Counted from the stretch's first letter, positions 22,563-33,900 are shown. The stretch: 64,000 nt of DNA from Chelydra serpentina (GCA_037349315.1 JBAIAC010000048.1:40612501-40676500); one strand, 5' to 3'. Notes: generated from the letters alone by a model not told the origin. Numbers and translations: made by a program.

Positions 22563-22863
22563 GGGCTGGTCTACACTACGGGGGGGGGGGGGTGTCGATG
22601 TAAGGTACGCAACTTCAGCTATGTGAATAACGTAGCTGAAGTCGACGTACCTCGCTCGACTTACCTCGCCGTGAGGACGCTGCAAAGTCGAAAGCTGCCG
22701 CTCCCTCGTCGACTCCGCTTCCGCCTCGCGTCAGGGTGTATTACCAGAGTCAACGGGGAGCGCTTCTGGGATCGATTTATCACGTCTACATGAGACGCGA
22801 AAAATCGATCCCCAAAAGATTGATTGCTACCTGCCGAATCGGGCGGGTAGTGTGAACCTGGCC
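22563..22863. mobile_element. Harbinger-like MITE with palindromic ends
   Basis: The ends GGGCTGGTCTACAC / GTGTGAACCTGGCC are imperfect inversions, and the flanks are TTA on both sides (22560-22562, 22864-22866). A TWA target and GGG-type ends suggest PIF/Harbinger. The subterminal hairpin 'cttcagctatgtgaataacg' / 'cgtagctgaagtcg' is shared with 30237-30532 and, reversed, 42351-42646. A 13-G run lies near 22580. Confidence 0.75.
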
Positions 22864-22928
22864 TTACTGAGTCCTTCTCGCTGGGTGAAATTTGTCTCCC
22901 TCTCTCCCTGCAACAAAATGGGTTTAAT

Positions 22929-23278
22929 CAGGGCTGGCAGTAGCACTAGGCGACCCTAGGCGGTCACCTAGGCAGCGGGCGGCTGCCCGCTCAGCTGCTG
23001 AGCGTGGAGCCAGGAGGCAGCTGCGGCGAGCCGCCCCCCCGGCCTCCTGGCTCTACGCTCAGCTCCTGTGGCCCGTGGGTGGGGGGCGGGGCTGAGCTCC
23101 TGCGGCCCGCGGGAGGCGGGAGGCTGAGCTCCTGCAGCCTGTGGGGTGGGGAGGGGGGACTGAGTTCCCGTGGGCGGTAGGGGCTGGCTGGAGCGGGGAA
23201 CGGCATTAGCTGGGCGGGGGCGGGGGGGGGCGCAGAGAAGTTTTGCCTAGGGTGCGAAACTTCCTTGCACCAGCCCTG
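22929..23278. mobile_element. GC-rich hAT MITE
   Basis: The ends are CAGGGCTGGCAGTAG and TTGCACCAGCCCTG. A perfect 8-bp duplication GGTTTAAT flanks it (22921-22928 and 23279-23286). The interior is more than usually GC-rich, with 'ctgagctcctg.ggcc' repeated, which opens spurious frames. Confidence 0.9.
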
Positions 23279-23830
23279 GGTTTAATGTGGGGAGCAAGTG
23301 GTGATGAAAGGGAAATGAAATCTATTCCCAGCTTCTGGGCTAGGCGCAGCATAGCTCAATAGCCTTTCCATGGCCACGGCTTCATTCTCTGGGCTGGAAT
23401 AAAGGCTGAAAGTCCTGCACACGCTTTTTGAGGGAGTTTTCAGCCACTCGATATGCATTTTTTGTTATCATAGACTAAGCGATTGTGCCTCTGTGTCTTC
23501 CTTAGATACCCATACACCTCTTCTAGGCTGTGCTACAGTATGTGGAGCTGGCATGGAGCTGTGTCATGCCCAGAGTCCCTTCCGTATGTCTGCTCTGCAG
23601 ACACCAGCCGCCACTGGTGCTGCACATTTCTTATGTGCTCTTATTACTCTTTCTCTAACTGGTAACTCACCCCCTGAGTAGAATAGGCCCTGTGAGAAGG
23701 CTTCAGAAGAGGTGTTCTCATTAGGCTTCATTTCTCACACACACAGGTAGTGACTGATAAGAAGACAATAAATAGAATAAGAGATCTGAGGATCTTGACT
23801 CATCAGCTAACTAGAAGACCATTGCTGGAA

Positions 23831-24115
23831 CAGTGGTTCTCAAACTCTGGGTCGCGACCCCAAAGTGGGTCATCATCCCATTTTAATGGGGTCGCCAGGG
23901 CTGAAGATGAAGCCCGAGTTCCATCACCAGGGCTGAAGCTGTCAGACTTCGGCTTCAATCATCCCCCCCAACCCATCACGCTTCGGCTTCAAATCTCCCC
24001 ATTCCTGGGGCATCAGGGCTTAGGTTCGGGCTTTGGCATCAGCTCCATGTGGGATCGTGTAGTAATTTTTGTTGTCAGAAGGGGATTGAGGTGCAATGAA
24101 ATTTGAGAACCGATG
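23831..24115. mobile_element. hAT (Charlie-like) MITE
   Basis: It starts CAGTGGTTCTCAAAC and ends 'TTTGAGAACCGATG', a slightly mutated inversion. The interior carries repeated 'agggctgaag' units. No clear target duplication remains. Confidence 0.75.
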
Positions 24116-24729
24116 AGATAGAGGAATGAGGGTAGTTACCTGACTTGACCAACACTATCTGGGATTGCAATTTTAGGAAGTGTTGATGTGTACCCAGATT
24201 ACCATAGCAAGTGAAACTCAGTGCACGTAGCTGCTGGGTAGAGTAGTTCACTTTCAAAGGACATTATGAACTAATGAGTCAGTAATTCACATTTAAAAGA
24301 ACAATCTGCACATACATTATGCCGTAAGCAGTGAGTGTTCCGTTTCTCATGTCAGCACGCAGTCTCCACAGCCAGACTTGTTTTCTGTTTTCCTTTTGTC
24401 TATGTGGAGCCTATTATTAAAACCATCTGAAAGCAGCACACACATTTTTATGTTTTACTGCCTAAAGTCAGGCCCCCTACATCCATTTTTAGTGCCTAAA
24501 TAAGTGGCTGATTTTCAGAAGTGCAATGCTCAGCACCTCTGTGAAACAGGGTACTGACAGAAGTGTGCTATGGAGTGAGGCGCATACCTTTAGGCAGTGA
24601 AGTTTGAAAACTTTAGCCTATGTACAAGAGAAAAGAAATACTAAAGGAAAACATCTTTTAAAAGCGAAGATCCGAAATGAACAACAGAATATGATTACAT
24701 GTTGACTTTACAATATATTAATTGGTAAT
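24116..24729. other. No gene recognised
   Basis: Spacer with a short family B palindrome fragment near 24509-24545. Confidence 0.4.
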
Positions 24730-25284
24730 TGTAGCAGGGTGGCTGTTCTACTCTGGCCAGGGGTTACTTTGCAGGCTCCCAGTCCCCTTTTAACTCCCTC
24801 TTCTTGCAGGCTCCTCATGATGCCCACAGGCTTTCACACGGATAACACCACCCCTGACCAGGGCTGGTTTAATAACAGAAACAGTTCTTAACAATCTTCA
24901 AGGTCCCAAAATAAAGTCACTACCCAACAGTCCATACTTAGCTGTGGTGTCTTTTGTCACAGCCAGAGCTCTTCCTCTATCCAGTCTGTTCAGCCAGCAA
25001 TTCCTAGCTGGAGCTCAGCCTTCTGGCACTAGCCTCTATTCCCACACTCTATGCACTGTCTCCTACTTCCTGGGCTCCACGGTCACAGCTCCCTTGATCT
25101 CAGGGTCTTCACTGAAGGAACCCTTCACATCCAGTACAGTCCAGTTCACTCCAGTCTGCCCTGCCCCTTTGCAGCCTCCTGTTGCTCTTTATAGGGCAGT
25201 CACACTGAGTGCACTCAGGTGCATCTCAGTTTGTAATCAGGGTTGGGTACCTCCAGCCCTTCAGGGGAAAGCCACTCTGTTAGA
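24730..25284 (-). mobile_element. Solo LTR of an LTR retroelement
   Basis: The 555-bp block starts TGTAGCAGGGTGGC and ends 'CACTCTGTTAGA' (a mutated ...CA). A perfect 5-bp duplication, GTAAT, lies at 24725-24729 and 25285-25289. 'ctctttatagggc' near 25190 is the TATA-like element when read on the minus strand. The end resembles the LTR at 951-1646, but the interiors differ. Confidence 0.8.
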
Positions 25285-25359
25285 GTAATCTTTAGAGAAA
25301 ATAGTTGAAACTCAGTTCTACCTTTATTAATGGCAAGCTATCTGGTGTGCTATGACTAA

Positions 25360-25690
25360 TGCTAAGTTTTTGTCACGGATATTTTTAGTAAAAGTCATGG
25401 ACAATAATCACGGGCAATAATGAAAAATTCACAGAAGCCAGTGACCTGTTCTTGACTTGTACTAAAAAATATCTCACAATGGATGAGAGCAGGGGCGGAG
25501 GGGGTCCTCCCAGCTGCCCATGGTGGCCGGAAGTGGTGGGGATCCCCCTGCCGCCCACGGTTGGTGGCCCAGAGGTGAAGAGGTATCCTGCAGCTCCCAG
25601 CCCGCGCTGGCTGAAGTCATGGAGGTCTTTGCTAATCACGGATTCCATGACGTCCGTGACCTCGGTGACTAAATCGTGCAACCTTAGTTG
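25360..25690. mobile_element. MITE-like repeat with 'gtcacgga' inverted ends
   Basis: The left part 'tttgtcacggatatttttag' and 'aaaagtcatggacaa' is mirrored on the right by 'cacggattccatgacgtccg' and 'ctcggtgactaaatcgtg'. The GC-rich centre is probably element-specific. Ends and target duplication are not clear. Confidence 0.6.
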
Positions 25691-25756
25691 TGACCACTGC
25701 TTATCATGCTGTTCCGAATAATCACATTATTTCCTTGTGCTTCCCCTGAATATTTG

Positions 25757-25880
25757 TTGTACTCAGCTGTTGTCTCTCATCTTATACTTAGTTCGTTTTG
25801 CTATGTGTTTGTACAGCACTTAGCACAATGGGGCCCTGACCGGGGCCTCTCAACATTATCACAATACAACTAAAATAATA
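25757..25880 (+). repeat. Old interspersed repeat family A (unclassified)
   Basis: It contains 'gtttgtacagcacttagcac' followed by 'aatggggccctgac' and an 'aataataat' tail. This is the clearest copy of the family also seen at 4003, 8160 and 44878. Confidence 0.65.
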
Positions 25881-27297
25881 ATATACTTCACTGCCAAGAC
25901 CTGAGTTCAGGATTCCATGTTTCCCCAGCAAGGACTGATGACATTAACACTTAGAGCAAAGAGTTGAGGAAAGTGTTAATATTTTGGAGTATTTTGATTG
26001 CTTGCGCATGCAGTGGAAACATAGGAACATGAATTCAGGATGTGGCAGGTATGTAAACACCATTGTTAATGTTCTGAGAGAGAAAACAGTTTTCACAAAA
26101 GCTTTGCAGCTTAACTTTAAGGCTGGGACATATGTCAACCAAAACAAGGAAATTTAGCGTTAACACCCTCTCTCCATTTCAACTCATCCTACTAAATGTG
26201 GGGACTGAAGAGATTTTAGATGATGTTAGTGATGCATAGGCTTAACTCAATAATATGAGGCCTGAATGTGCCTTGTCCAAGATTTTCATGAGGGGATTGG
26301 TAATCTGGGGTGCTCAACATGAGACATTTTAAATGGTTCTGATTTTCAGAGGGCTGAGCACTTACCCACTTGAAAACATTGAGGCACCCAAAATCCAGAG
26401 TCATATTGAAAATGTTGGCCCTTAACTATTGAATTGATTTGGTTATTTCATCTTATACCATAGCCTTGATATTACTTAAACAGTTACTTTGTATCTTGAT
26501 CAAAATTCTCTTTGATTCCAATTCAAATATATATTTGCTTGTCTCCATTCCTTTTCTAGACTCTCCCTTGGGCTGCAAGGAGGAGAGAGTCACCCCAGCA
26601 TAAGAAAAGGGCTTCGTATAAAGCACAGCAAAACCATACAACTTCTAAGTCGATACATTCTTCCCCTCGCCCCCAAAATTATGTTGTTGAAAAACTCCAT
26701 AAATTACATATAATTCCACAATAAACTCTGTTTTATAGAAAAATGGGACAGATCCCTTTGGGATTAATGGATCTGAAGTTGAAAGGAGGGTTATTAAATA
26801 TCAATGTCTCCATCCCACTTGGACTGCTATACACAACAGCTTGGGAAACTATTATTTTTATGGCATTTCAATTTCTTAGAGTTTGACTTATATATGACTT
26901 CAGCTGGATACGGATTGCAGATAATGGAATAAGCAGACCTTTCCAGCAGGCCTAAGAAAAAGAAATAGCTTAAATCACAATACCCAAATTCTTCATTAGC
27001 ACAATTTTACTTTATTTCACCAGTTATAACTGCTACCCATTAGTGAAGCAAAAATAAGCTGCTGAAAAGTACTGCCCCTAAGATTTTATTGCACCCTGAA
27101 CTGAGGGGTAAAAAGTGGTGCAGTTTGATTACTTGATATTATAGGTACACAAATTATACAATAATAGCCCATCTAGAGATTGTTGTTATTTAGTATTGAG
27201 ACATCACCATAAGCTTGCCTGGCACTTCATAGAAATGAGCGAGAAATAGATTCTGCTCTGTAGAACTTGTAATCTCCCTCTCTCTCTCTCTCATATG
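25881..27297. other. No gene recognised
   Basis: AT-rich spacer. A family B palindrome fragment lies at 26336-26405 and a (TC)n run at about 27277-27292. Confidence 0.4.
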
Positions 27298-27405
27298 GTC
27301 CCCATTTTAGGTGAGGAATTGAGAGATTAAGTGTTTTGCCCAAGGTCACCCAGGAAGTCTGTGGCTGAGCCACAAATTGAACCACGTTTTCCTGAGTCTT
27401 AGTCT
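27298..27405 (-). mobile_element. MIR SINE
   Basis: 'ccccattttaggtgaggaat' followed by 'ttgcccaaggtcacccag' and 'gtggctgagccacaaattga' is the reverse complement of a MIR/CORE-SINE body. It is an ancient amniote repeat. Confidence 0.85.
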
Positions 27406-27848
27406 TGGGGCCATAACCCCAAGGGCTTCCTTCCTCTCCTGGTGTGTTAGATTAACCCAGAAAACAATGACAGCTAGTAAAGAAGGGTATAGGCAATGGA
27501 GAGGAAAAAGATTATAACAAATCCTAACATGTTAATTAATATAGTAAGTTTGTAATTACTGAGGGTAGGGCTGAGGGAGGGCCTGAGAGGAAGACAGAGC
27601 AGAATTGGTCAGCAGTGGAAAGATATCAGAAAGAAATGGGTTTTGAGGAGGGATGGGATTTGCAAGCTGCTAACAGTCAGGGTGTTAGCTCTGGACATAG
27701 GGGCAGGATTCAAGTGAAATACAAATGTGAGTAGTAAGCAGCAAAATGCAAAGAGAGCAACAAGGTGAGAAGAAGGGGCAGAGCATAGGGTTGGTTTTAG
27801 CAAGAGGGAGAGGCATGTCAGATGGGGAGACATAGCAGCAGGAGAGAC
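27406..27848. other. No gene recognised
   Basis: Purine-rich spacer. No protein-like frame. Confidence 0.4.
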
Positions 27849-27860
27849 ATCCAGGGAGGT

Positions 27861-28567
27861 TTCAGTGTAGTAGCCGTGTTAGTCTGTGTCAGCAAAAAAA
27901 ATAAGAAAGGAATACTTGTGGCACCTTAGAGACTAACAAATTTATTTCAGCATAAGCTTTCATGGACTACAGTCCGCTTCGTCGGATGCATAGAATAGAA
28001 CAGTTTGGCCAAACTGGACAGTCTCTACACAAAAGAATAAATGGACACAAATCTGACATCAGGAATCATCACATTCAAAAGCCAGTAGGTAAACACTTCA
28101 ATCTCCCTAATCACTCAGTGACAGACTTAAAGGTGGCAATTTTGCAACAGAAAAACTTCAAAAACAGACTCCAACGAGAAGCTGCCGAACTTGAATTAAT
28201 ATGCAAACTAGATACCATTACCTTAGGTTTGAATATAGACCGGGAATGGCTCGGTCATTACGTTAATTGAATCTCTTTCCCCCAGTTAAATACCCTTTAC
28301 ACCTTTGTGTCAACTGTCTGTAATGGGCCATGTTGATTATCACTTCAAAAGTTTCTTTCCTACTGATAACAGTTTCTTTCAATTAATTGGCCTTTTATAG
28401 ATGGTATGGTTACTTCCACCTTTTCATGTTTCTCTGAATGTATAAATATCGTCCCACTGTATGTTCCATTCTATGCATCCAACGAAGCAGACTGTAGTCC
28501 ACGAAAGCTTATGCTGAAATAAATTTGTTAGTCTCTAAGGTGCCACAAGTATTCCTTTCTTATTTTT
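27861..28567 (+). mobile_element. Short Penelope-like element, both ends present
   Basis: The insertion is flanked by a perfect 12-bp direct repeat, ATCCAGGGAGGT (27849-27860 and 28568-28579). Its left terminal repeat ('ggaatacttgtggcacctta' ... 'gcataagctttcatggacta') returns in inverted form at the right end ('gtccacgaaagcttatgctg' ... 'ggtgccacaagtattccttt'). Between them lie 90 codons of GIY-YIG endonuclease remnant and a UTR. The reverse transcriptase is missing, so this is an internally deleted or 5'-truncated copy whose pseudo-LTR-like ends remain. Confidence 0.88.
27990..28270 (+). pseudogene. Penelope-like GIY-YIG endonuclease, C-terminal fragment
   Basis: The open frame contains 'FGQTGQSLHKRINGHKSDIR', 'KHFNLPNHSVTDLKVAILQQ' and 'LICKLDTITLGLNIDREWL', ending at a TGA-less TAA (28268-28270). 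In GIY-YIG enzymes of Penelope-like elements the catalytic Arg and His follow the YIG strand, and here 'KRINGHKSD' supplies both. The YIG strand itself is altered ('QFG'), and the upstream RT domain is absent, so the protein is not functional. The frame is nevertheless uninterrupted from 27962, which suggests a fairly recent insertion. The same segment occurs at 5004-5204. Confidence 0.8.
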
Positions 28568-28579
28568 ATCCAGGGAGGT

Positions 28580-29289
28580 GCGTGTCTAGCTATTACAGCT
28601 TCTGAGTTAAAAATTACTAGTACTACATCAGAGTAAACTGTAAACACAAGAGCACTGCAGGGCACAACATGCCATCTCTCTGTTACCACTGCTTTGCCAT
28701 TATGATCTCATTCAGTATTGTATCCTCGAGAGTTCTTTCAAGTATTTCATCAAATGACTTGACAAGGTTCAGTGAGTTACTAGGTCAAAGATGAGTCACA
28801 TGGTCAAATTCAGGCCTGGCATAAGTAGCTGTCAATACCACTATGTACATCAGAGCTGAATTTGGTCCATAGCTATACATTTGTCCATTGCATAGGCCAT
28901 AAAAAGATAATTGGCTCATTTCCCCATAGATGCTCCAGGAGGTGTTCCCAAATCGCTAAGACACTATAAAAAAGGAGGAGGGGCATGGTATACAGCAGCG
29001 AAAGTATTTTCATGCTCTTCAGTTATAATGTCATTTCTGTGATTCATGTTCAGGACACTTCTAAATTCTGGAGCTCATTACATACACCTTTCCCTTCCTA
29101 TAGAAGCCTGTAACCACAGAGGAAGAGCAAGCAGAATCTTGTAACATCCATAGTCTCACACTTCATAAGAAAGCAGGGAAAATGCCGGAGCATGATTTAA
29201 ATCCTGTTCACTCTGGGATTTCAGAAGCTGCTGTACGTTTCATGGCACACGTTCAGAGGAATTGTCAGGATGCAGCTAAAGCACAGAGC
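28580..29289. other. No gene recognised
   Basis: Spacer without recognised repeats. Confidence 0.4.
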
Positions 29290-29480
29290 TGGTGGAAAAC
29301 AGAATTTCCATCCTGTGGGAAATTTTGACATTTCTGAATTTGTTTTTGTTCCAAACTGGAATGACAAATTGAAATTTCTCATAGAATGAAAATTCTGAAA
29401 AAATTAGATTGAGAGACATTGAAGTGTTTTGTTTCAGGAATGTCAAAACATTACATATATTTCTTTCAAAAGTGGGAGGA
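29290..29480. repeat. AT-rich 'gaaattt' repeat, MITE-like
   Basis: 'cagaatttccatcctgtggg' and 'attgaagtgttttgtttcag' resemble 13620-13920. A G run (about 14 G) follows near 29528. Confidence 0.4.
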
Positions 29481-30233
29481 CCCCTCAATCCCTCCCAGTT
29501 CCGGCATCACTGACTCAGAGGAGAATGGGGGGGGGGGGGGGAAGGTTACGGTAAAGCCGTTGTAGATTTAGAAAAGCATCTGTGTCACAAGTGGGAAGGA
29601 GGAAAAGGTGATTTAAAAATGACACTATTGTCTTTGTTATTTTTGCTACATCTATGGGGCTTTTAAATTTAATTGTTTATTTAAAAAACAAACCAACCTA
29701 ATTCATGAGTAGTGAAACCTTCCAATCTGGCTATTTTAAAATTGTGTTTTCTGAATCTCAAAACTGAAAGTGTTGCTGGTCTTTCTACATCCAGAAAATC
29801 TTAGTAAAGAACCTATGGTGAGTACACATTATAAGTACTAAAAACGGAAGAGAAGAGAAGATGCTCCTTGGGTCTCCCAGAAGGGGTTAGGAAAGGACAT
29901 AATGATTACCATGAAACTGGTCTTTTGCTTGTTTGAAAACAATCTATTAGAATTAGTGAGCCTATTCTTAGTTACACAAAGGTCCTTTTGCCACGCTGCC
30001 CACTCTGGCAGTGAAAAGAGGCCTAAAAGTAGGTGTACATGTGTGAAGAGTCATATTACAGCTATGTCTGCTTGAAGGTCTCTTTTATACCATCTGAGTG
30101 CTATAAAGGGCCCCCATCGTCATGTAAATGAGAATCAGGCCTAGTATGTTAGCTGGTTTTGATTTGATGCCTGATTTATATGGTTATTTTCTGGCCCATA
30201 TGACTTTCCGTGGAGCTTGTGCTCCTATGTCAC
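29481..30233. other. No gene recognised
   Basis: Spacer including the long G run near 29528-29542. Confidence 0.4.
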
Positions 30234-30236
30234 TAA

Positions 30237-30532
30237 GGGCTGGTCTACACTAACCCCCCAATTCGAACTAAGAGACGCAACTTCAGCTACGTGAATAACG
30301 TAGCTGAAGTCGAACTATCTTAGTTCGAATGAAAACGTACTTACCCGGGGTCCACACGCGGCGCGCAGGCTCCCCCGTCGACTCCGCCGATTCCGTTCGT
30401 CGAGCTGGATTACCAGCGTCGACGGGGGAGCACTTCCTGGTTCCATTTATCGCGTCTAGACAAGACGCGATAAATCGAACCCAGAACATCGATCCGACGC
30501 CTCCGACGCGACGGGTAAGTGTAGACCTACCC
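30237..30532. mobile_element. Harbinger-like MITE
   Basis: The ends GGGCTGGTCTACAC / GTGTAGACCTACCC are inverted with 12 of 14 matches, and the flanks are TAA on both sides (30234-30236, 30533-30535). The hairpin 'cttcagctacgtgaataacg' / 'cgtagctgaagtcg' and the CpG-rich middle match the copy at 22563-22863. Confidence 0.8.
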
Positions 30533-30537
30533 TAAGA

Positions 30538-30821
30538 GTATGGCTACACTACAGTTAAAAATCCATGGCGGCCTGTGCCAGATGCCTCAGGCTTGCAGGG
30601 ATCAGGACAAGGGGCTGTTTAATTGTAGACATTCGGGCTTGGACTGGAGCCCAAGCTCTAGGACCGGAACCTGAGCTCTAGGACCCTGCGAGATAGGAGG
30701 GTCCCATACCTCAAGTCTGAACGTCTACACCACAATTAAACAGGCACTTAACTTGAGCCCTGCGAGCCCAAGGTAGTTGGCACAGGCCAGCCCTAGGTGT
30801 CTAACTGCCGTGTAGACAAAC
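30538..30821. mobile_element. Long palindromic MITE abutting the Harbinger-like copy
   Basis: The end 'tatggctacactacagtta' is inverted at the right as 'taactgccgtgtagaca'. The two arms also mirror each other internally: 'ggctgtttaattgtagac' against 'gtctacaccacaattaaaca', and 'gagctctaggacc' repeats at the centre. The interrupted element at 8640-9350 is a relative. No target duplication was resolved. Confidence 0.75.
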
Positions 30822-31025
30822 TTTCAGGCACTTCTGAAAATTCAGTCTCCACAGTGAACCACTTTTCTGCTGCTGCATTATCTACTGATTTGGAAAAATA
30901 ACTGCCTGTAGATCAGGGAGCAATTAATAGTGTGCCAAATAGCATCCACTCCTATCTCCTGTCTGTAGCATATACAAATCTTATGGGCAGAATAAAAATG
31001 AAATGAAAGTTTCTCATCTCCCTCA
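30822..31025. other. No gene recognised
   Basis: Short spacer. Confidence 0.4.
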
Positions 31026-31660
31026 TTAATGGTGCCAGGTCCAACACCCTGGCCTTCTTTCTATTATCTCTGAACTGCTTTGTGGCAGGCACAATGTCTC
31101 TGCTACTTCAGTAAGAGCTGATAAACAGTCTGGGTAAATGCTGATATGGTCATTCTGAAATAGAAATTGGCCCATTGCTCTAGCAGCTTTTAACACAAAT
31201 TGGCACAAATTCCATCCTAATAGCTTCACCCACGAAGGTTGGCCAGAAGTGAATATGGCTCTTTGCTTCAGAATGATAGGGATCCACAGACAAACACTCT
31301 GTGGTGCTATTGCAGCTGCAGAGATTTTTCCTTTTGGGTATCTCGTTACCAGAGAAGAGCCCTCCATCAAACCTTGTAAGTGCAATAAATCAATTAGCCA
31401 CTGTCAAAAACACTGTAGAGGACCATTAGTCTCAGTTTTTTTCTGGGACCCCTGCTTATTCTCAGACTCTGTATCCAGGCCTTATTTCCAATTCATCCTT
31501 CTTCCTAGTCAGTCTTTTGTTGTCCCTGATCAACCCTGTGATAACATCTGCATGCTCTGAGTCTCTGGCTTCCACCCCAGAGGCTCCCAGCTCTACCCTC
31601 TCTATTCTCTCTGTAAAAGCCTCAGCTGTCATTTTTATAGTTACCATAACATGTTTGAAT
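31026..31660 (-). pseudogene. L1-like LINE ORF1 protein relic
   Basis: Two minus-strand frames line up with the order of L1 ORF1p. The upstream piece (31647-31462) holds 'FTERIERVELGASGVEARDS' and 'LIRDNKRLTRKKDELEIRP', resembling the end of the coiled coil and the linker ('..L..K.DDLENRSRR'). The downstream piece (31385-31026) holds 'VLKAARAMGQFLFQNDHISI' followed by 'YPDCLSALTEVAE', the RRM/C-terminal domain pattern. Frameshifts join them. Recognition is by pattern from memory, so the L1/Tx1 clade placement is uncertain. Confidence 0.6.
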
Positions 31661-32452
31661 GGTTAAGAACTAAATCCGAGCTCATTGAAAAGGAGCTCTT
31701 AGCAGTCTACAATCATGGCTCCAGACTTGTGCCACATGAGGTGGCCTGGTAGTGGCTTTGGCTGCCAACTTTCCCATCTGGAAGAACAGATCTTGACAGG
31801 GGAGTGTCCTTGCTTTTAGGCAATCTGAATTTTCAATCCTAACCCTCCCCGGTAAAATGGATTCTTTTCTTAGTGCAGTCAATCAAGGTGTGACTTTCCT
31901 GGCACACTATCTACCATGGAGGGAGGTGCTCTCTGCCCCATGTTCCAGCCTCTTCTAATATTTAGCAGTAGATGAAGGCGAAAAATGGCTTAATGATTCC
32001 TTTTACAAATCTGCCACTGTGCATGACAGTCAGCATGGGGGTGTTGTGGGATTATGAAAAAGCCAAACCATCCACAGAGACTCAACAGATGCCTAGCCTC
32101 TTACAGGCCTAGGGAATGAAAGACTGAGTCCAGATTTAAGTCTGGCTCTCCCATAAGACCTTGCTGCCCAGTTCTGATATACAATGATCCCACGCTATTG
32201 ATTTGCTGAGCTAATTTTTGCCCAAATGTAATTTTAAAGAAATAGTAACATCAGGGGCATTTGTTCTGCGCATGTAGTTATCACTGGCTATTGTAATGTG
32301 CTTCCAAAGTGTCAAAATAAATCTCTACAAAATTCATGGAATCTCTGTGAATTTCCTCTGGCCCTGCTCATCTGTTATTATAGATGGAAACATCGGGTTT
32401 GGTGGGGAAGATTGATCTCATGCTTAATGCACAAGACAAGACAGGAGATATG
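31661..32452. other. Spacer, possibly the upstream part of the L1-like relic
   Basis: A minus-strand frame at 31682-31882 lies directly upstream of the ORF1-like relic and could be its N-terminal region, but no motif confirms this. No gene recognised. Confidence 0.3.
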
Positions 32453-33170
32453 AATGAGGTTTGCTACTCTGTCACATGCTTACTATGATACCTTGCAGGG
32501 CCGGCTCCAGGCACCAGCCGACCAAGCACGTGCTTGGGGCGGCACCTGGAGTGGGGCGGCGCTGAGGGATTTTTTTTTAATTAAAAATACCCACAACACT
32601 CTTCCCACGCAGGGGGCGGGCATGCCGCGCTCCCCGCCAGCGCCCCAGCCGGGGCAGCGGGGCCAGGGGCATGCTGCGTTCCCCAGTGGCACCCCGGCAG
32701 GGGTAGCAGAGCAGCGGGCATACCACGCTCCCAGCCGGCGCCCCAGCCGGGGCACTGGGGCCATGGGCATGCCGCGCTCCCCGCTGGCGCCCCGGCCAGG
32801 GGAGCAGGGGGCGGCCGTGCCACGCTCCCAGCCGGCGCCCTGGCTGGGGGAGCAGGGGGCGGCCGTGCCCGCGGCCCTGCTGCCCCGGCTGGGGCGCTGG
32901 AGGGGAGCGCGGCAGGCCCGCAGCCCCGGCCGGGGCGCCAGCAGGGAGGGCAGTGGGGCCGTGGGTGTGCCACGCTCCCCGTGGGTGCCCAGCCAGCACC
33001 CCGGCCGGGGGAGCAGGGCGGCCTGTGGCTTTTTTGCCTGGGGCAGCAAAAAAGCCAGAGCCGGCCCTGATAGCTTGAGGCAAGTCACTTTGCTTCTTTT
33101 TCACATCTGTAAAATGTAGATACATACTACCTATCTACTGCACAGTGGTGAGGTGAGGCTTAATTCATTT
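32453..33170 (+). mobile_element. MIR SINE split by a hAT insertion
   Basis: The left part 'ctactctgtcacatgcttac' (32460-32487) and the right part 'aggcaagtcactttgcttct' with 'catctgtaaaatgtagatac' (33078-33125) are consecutive segments of a MIR. They are separated by the element at 32496-33069. Joining across the duplicated target restores the usual MIR order. Confidence 0.75.
32496..33069. mobile_element. GC-rich hAT MITE inserted in a MIR
   Basis: The 574-bp element has ends CAGGGCCGGCTCCAGGC / GCCAGAGCCGGCCCTG and an 8-bp duplication with one mismatch (ATACCTTG at 32488-32495, ATAGCTTG at 33070-33077). The interior is a set of roughly 60-bp units repeating 'cgctccc.gccggcgcccc', which opens long frames on both strands (up to 221 codons) that are not genes. 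Confidence 0.9.
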
Positions 33171-33900
33171 TTAGACCCTTGAATAGAAGATGGGTAAATG
33201 CCACATGCCCACCTGAAAAGAAGAGATTTGCGATTCAGAGGTGATTTAGTAATTTCACTCTGACTGAATTTGTTGAAAAATATCAAGAATGAAGCCAACC
33301 ACGAATTGCTGCAGCCATTCCCCATAGCGTCCCGAAGTCTCCTCTGCTGTTGTCATCTATTGCTTCTGGAAAAACAATACTACCTGATACATTCCAGTTG
33401 AGCAAGGAATAATTGAAATATACTTTATGAACTGCTCCTACAATACAAAACATGCTACATCAGTTAGGAGAATCCAATATGTTGAATTCAAATGAAAACG
33501 TCAAAAAAAGTTGAAAAATTATTCCTATGCTTTTTTTTAAAAATCAGATTCTGTAAACACAGGGAAAGGCAGGATGCTGAAAAGCTAAATGTCCCTCAAA
33601 TACAATGCACCGTCAAAACAAGCAACAGTCCTTAGATATTAAATACATTCCTGCTGTGTCACATCATGGCGCCGGCATAAGCTAAATTCAAGACTTTTTA
33701 TTGTCAAGAGGCACTAACATTAGACTACATTTCAATGTGGATGTTTGCCAACAATCCAAAATAAAAAGCTCCCTCATAAACAATTTCTAAAGGCAGTGCC
33801 TTGGGCAGATGTTATTTCATTAAAAAAAAATTTGTTATAAGTATAGGAGTACGTTGCTTGATTGCCAGTTGGCCGATTTCTCTCTTATGCATTGCTGAAT
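33171..33900. other. No gene recognised
   Basis: AT-rich spacer without identified features. Confidence 0.4.

Noticed and set aside
22991..23206. Proline-rich minus-strand frame
   Set aside because: It is entirely inside the GC-rich hAT MITE at 22929-23278.
32454..33125. 221-, 201- and 182-codon frames on opposite strands
   Set aside because: All lie in the GC-rich repeated units of the hAT MITE at 32496-33069 and show low-complexity Ala/Pro/Arg/Gly composition.
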